Assembly (NCBI GenBank): GCA_020635275.1
Contig: JACKAA010000005.1
Span: forward strand, 62,001-126,000
Origin: Ignavibacteriales bacterium
GTDB taxonomy: Bacteria; Bacteroidota; Ignavibacteria; Ignavibacteriales; Melioribacteraceae
Direction of reading: 5' to 3'
DNA: 64,000 nt
The first letter of the stretch is position 1; every line of letters starts with the position of its first letter. Below the pieces are notes generated by a model, which made no database searches, was not told the origin of the DNA, and was given only the letters and a program-made list of their open reading frames with translations. This document shows, piece by piece, positions 61,665-64,000 of this stretch. The position numbers were made by a program, and so were the translations under genes.

Positions 61665-64000
61665 ATGTCTGACCTAAATTACCGCAATTCCTTAATAATT
61701 ACAATAGTTATATTTTTTATAACTTCTTTTTCAATTTGGGCTGGTACAACTGGAAAAATTGCTGGACGAGTTGTAGATAAAAATTCGGGAGATCCATTAC
61801 CAGGGGCAAATATATTGATAGAATCTACATCACTTGGAACTGCAACCGATTTTGATGGATACTTTTCAATATTGAACGTTAAACCTGGGCAATATAATCT
61901 TAAAGTATCTATGGTCGGTTTTTCTACCGTAATTATTGAAGGAGTTCAAGTTCATATTGATCAAACTGCCAGAATTGATATTGAACTGGAAGAAGAATCT
62001 ATTAGTTTAGGTGAATTAGTTGTTACAGCTGAAAGGAAAATTATTAAAGAGGACGTTTCTGCTAGTATTACATCTATATCTTCTCAGGAAATTGAAGAAT
62101 TACCCATTACTTCTGTTGAAGGTGCAGTAGGATTGCAAGCCGGTGTTGAAAGCGGTTTAGTCATTAGAGGCGGTTCTGCTGATGAAGCATTATTTCTTAT
62201 GGACGGTTTTTCAATGCGCGATCCAAGAAATAATCAACCTATTACAAATGTAGCCCTTAGCGGTATTGATGAAATATCTTTAGAAAGAGGCGGATTTAAT
62301 GCAGAGTATGGTCAAGTAAGGTCAGGAATATTAAATATAGTTACTAAAGATGGAAGTACTGATAATTGGAGTGGAACAATTACATTTAAGGCAAGCCCTC
62401 CAAGTTCAAAACATTTTGGAATTTCTCCGTATGATAAAAACTCAATGTGGCTGAAACCTTACTTAGATCCAGATGTAGCTTATGTGGGAACACAAAATGG
62501 CACTTGGGACCAATATACACAAAAACAATACAGAGTATTTGATGGTTGGAATGAAATTTCCCGTCAACTTTTAGAGGATGATGATCCAACAAATGATTTA
62601 ACACCTGAAGCTGCAAAAAAACTTTTTGAATGGCAGCATAGAAAAACACCTGTTACAGATCAGTATGATTATGATGTTGATTTGGGCTTTGGCGGTCCCG
62701 TTCCACTAGTGAGCAAAATGTTGGGTGATTTACGTTTCTATCTTACTTATAAAAGAACAAGAGAAATGTTATTAGTTCCGCTTACTCGCGATGATTACGT
62801 TGATAATAATTTTACTTTTAAGCTAACTTCTGATTTAGCTAAAGGTTTAAAATTAACCTTATCCAGTATTGTCGGCAATAGCTATAATATTGCAATTAAC
62901 GGTCCGCAGCAATCATCTCTTGCTGGTACAAATGGTCTGAATAACAGCACACAATATGTTAGAACACCTTCGGATATAATTTCACAATTACAAATGAATC
63001 CATTTGCACGAGCTAGTTTCATTTTCTCAGATGCATACTGGAGTATAGCTGATGTAAACCATTTAGGAATTTCATCAAAATTAACAAATGTAATTTCTGC
63101 GTCTACATTTTATGATGTTAGTTTAGAATATTTTCAAAGAGATTATTTTACAAGACCAACATATTCTAGAGATGAAGAATTAGTTGAACTATTCCCGGGA
63201 TACTTTGTTAATACAGCTCCATTTGGTTTTAGTACAGAAATTGGTACCGGGATAGGTGATGGTTTTACATTTTCAAATAGTACTACAAAAGATAAAACAA
63301 AAACTTCTTCTCTAACATTTAAAATGGATTTGACAAGTCAGATTGACAATAATAATCAAGTTAAGACTGGACTTGAATTTGTTTATAATAATCTAGATCT
63401 CGAATTTGGTTCGTACAATCCAAATTTTCCATTAACAAATACATATATAGATCAACAGTATAATCCAATTAGAGCAGCATTTTATTTGCAAGATAAAATA
63501 GAATTTGAAGGATGGATTGCCAATGTGGGATTACGACTTGATTATAGTAATTCTGGTGTTGATTGGGCTGATATTGATCCTTTTACAAGAAGTTTCTTTG
63601 GTGCTGGGTTTAATGAAAGTGTAGAGTATGATACTAAATCTCCTGAATCAAAATTAGCAATAAGTCCTCGTCTTGGAATATCACATCCAATTACTGAGAA
63701 CTCAAAATTATTTTTTAATTATGGACATTTTCAACAATTGCCAAGTTATGAATGGCTGTTCCAATTATCTAGAGGTTCATTAAATCAAATTACACGTTTT
63801 GGTAATCCAAATTTAGACTTATCAAAAACTGTTTCTTATGAACTAGGATATGATCATGTTTTGTTTGATAACTATCTTATTCAGTTAGCTGGATTTTATC
63901 ATGATGTAACAGATCAAATTGCAGCCACTCAATATTGGAGTGCTGATGCCAGTGTTATATATAATGCTGTAAATTCTAATAGTTATGAAGATATAAGAGG
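61665..64000 (+). CDS. TonB-dependent receptor with carboxypeptidase-like domain (SusC/RagA-like), 3' truncated
   Basis: The gene starts at the ATG at 61665 with GGAGGA at 61652-61657 and runs past the window end; 778 residues are visible. A signal peptide (ends near WAGTT) is followed by a carboxypeptidase-D regulatory-like domain (about 28-110, GKIAGRVVDKNSGDPLPGAN and DFDGYFSILNVKPGQYNLKVS). A TonB-box/plug region follows (LVVTAERKII; LVIRGGSADEALFLMDG; GGFNAEYGQVRSGILNIVTKDGS), then beta-barrel strands. It imports a substrate across the outer membrane using TonB energy; no SusD-like partner is visible before the end. The ligand is unknown. It is divergent from the membrane-anchored regulator. 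Confidence 0.9.
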   Translation, partial: MSDLNYRNSLIITIVIFFITSFSIWAGTTGKIAGRVVDKNSGDPLPGANILIESTSLGTATDFDGYFSILNVKPGQYNLKVSMVGFSTVIIEGVQVHIDQTARIDIELEEESISLGELVVTAERKIIKEDVSASITSISSQEIEELPITSVEGAVGLQAGVESGLVIRGGSADEALFLMDGFSMRDPRNNQPITNVALSGIDEISLERGGFNAEYGQVRSGILNIVTKDGSTDNWSGTITFKASPPSSKHFGISPYDKNSMWLKPYLDPDVAYVGTQNGTWDQYTQKQYRVFDGWNEISRQLLEDDDPTNDLTPEAAKKLFEWQHRKTPVTDQYDYDVDLGFGGPVPLVSKMLGDLRFYLTYKRTREMLLVPLTRDDYVDNNFTFKLTSDLAKGLKLTLSSIVGNSYNIAINGPQQSSLAGTNGLNNSTQYVRTPSDIISQLQMNPFARASFIFSDAYWSIADVNHLGISSKLTNVISASTFYDVSLEYFQRDYFTRPTYSRDEELVELFPGYFVNTAPFGFSTEIGTGIGDGFTFSNSTTKDKTKTSSLTFKMDLTSQIDNNNQVKTGLEFVYNNLDLEFGSYNPNFPLTNTYIDQQYNPIRAAFYLQDKIEFEGWIANVGLRLDYSNSGVDWADIDPFTRSFFGAGFNESVEYDTKSPESKLAISPRLGISHPITENSKLFFNYGHFQQLPSYEWLFQLSRGSLNQITRFGNPNLDLSKTVSYELGYDHVLFDNYLIQLAGFYHDVTDQIAATQYWSADASVIYNAVNSNSYEDIR

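Noticed and set aside
62386..62649. Antisense open frame in the TonB receptor gene
   Set aside because: It is a shadow of the receptor codons without a ribosome-binding site or recognisable protein.
1..64000. CRISPR array, prophage or insertion sequence
   Set aside because: No repeat-spacer pattern, transposase, integrase or terminal inverted repeats were seen.

Overview
The window is a gene-dense, strongly AT-rich bacterial chromosome segment. By eye roughly two thirds of the bases are A or T. Three proteins end in type IX secretion (T9SS) sorting-type domains: a C25/PorU-like peptidase, a subtilase and a PorZ-like propeller protein. There is a SusC/RagA-type TonB-dependent receptor, menaquinone-type quinone methylation, and several candidate promoters of the form TTG-N20-TATWTTTK, close to the Bacteroidota -33/-7 type. 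Together these point to the Bacteroidota/Chlorobiota branch. NfnAB next to PntAB suggests an Ignavibacteria-like free-living organism rather than a gut Bacteroides. That placement is inferred from gene content, not measured. No rRNA, tRNA, CRISPR array, insertion sequence or prophage was seen.

Layout. 2-5307: 5'-truncated PorU-like C25 peptidase and an outer-membrane barrel gene. 5415-11001: lepA, then signal peptidase I, a secreted subtilase and an O-methyltransferase. 11009-12179 (minus): an Fe-S-type Rrf2 regulator and a YigZ/IMPACT protein. 12265-17031: uvrA, amidohydrolase, rdgB. 17021-20804 (minus): rsmA-mgtE-PAP2-ubiE/menG. 20902-22669: a ROK kinase-like protein without its zinc cysteines, overlapping a class D beta-lactamase. 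22672-27798 (minus): ABC-F ATPase, PorZ-like protein and PHP phosphoesterase. 28078-30347: gapA and pgk. 30567-31776: rhomboid and a small lipoprotein. 31742-34324 (minus): a long RecQ. 34402-38431: two ATPase/permease pairs of ABC-2 exporters. 38524-43090: 3-hydroxyacyl-CoA dehydrogenase, ackA, an unusual SDR and a flavoprotein. 43087-50201 (minus): mutS-DUF1684-aroF-tyrA-DUF6265-GNAT-SGNH. 50420-54061: a 1213-residue GH13 protein. 54071-56437 (minus): nfnA-nfnB. 56565-57179 (minus): a hypothetical envelope protein. 57339-60181: three-subunit pntAB. 60222-61463 (minus): a membrane-anchored winged-helix regulator, divergent from a TonB-dependent receptor that runs off the window end.

How the genes fit together. 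Central carbon metabolism (gapA, pgk, ackA), beta-oxidation-type chemistry and two different NADH/NADPH-ferredoxin balancing enzymes side by side suggest flexible redox metabolism. The envelope theme (PorU, PorZ, barrels, T9SS substrates, signal peptidase, rhomboid, TonB receptor) fits a Gram-negative cell with T9SS. No intergenic stretch exceeds about 300 bases, and convergent genes usually abut or overlap. The least ordinary parts are the regulator/receptor pair with its palindrome and phased repeats, the ROK/class D beta-lactamase pair, the large GH13 protein, and the NfnAB/PntAB neighbourhood.
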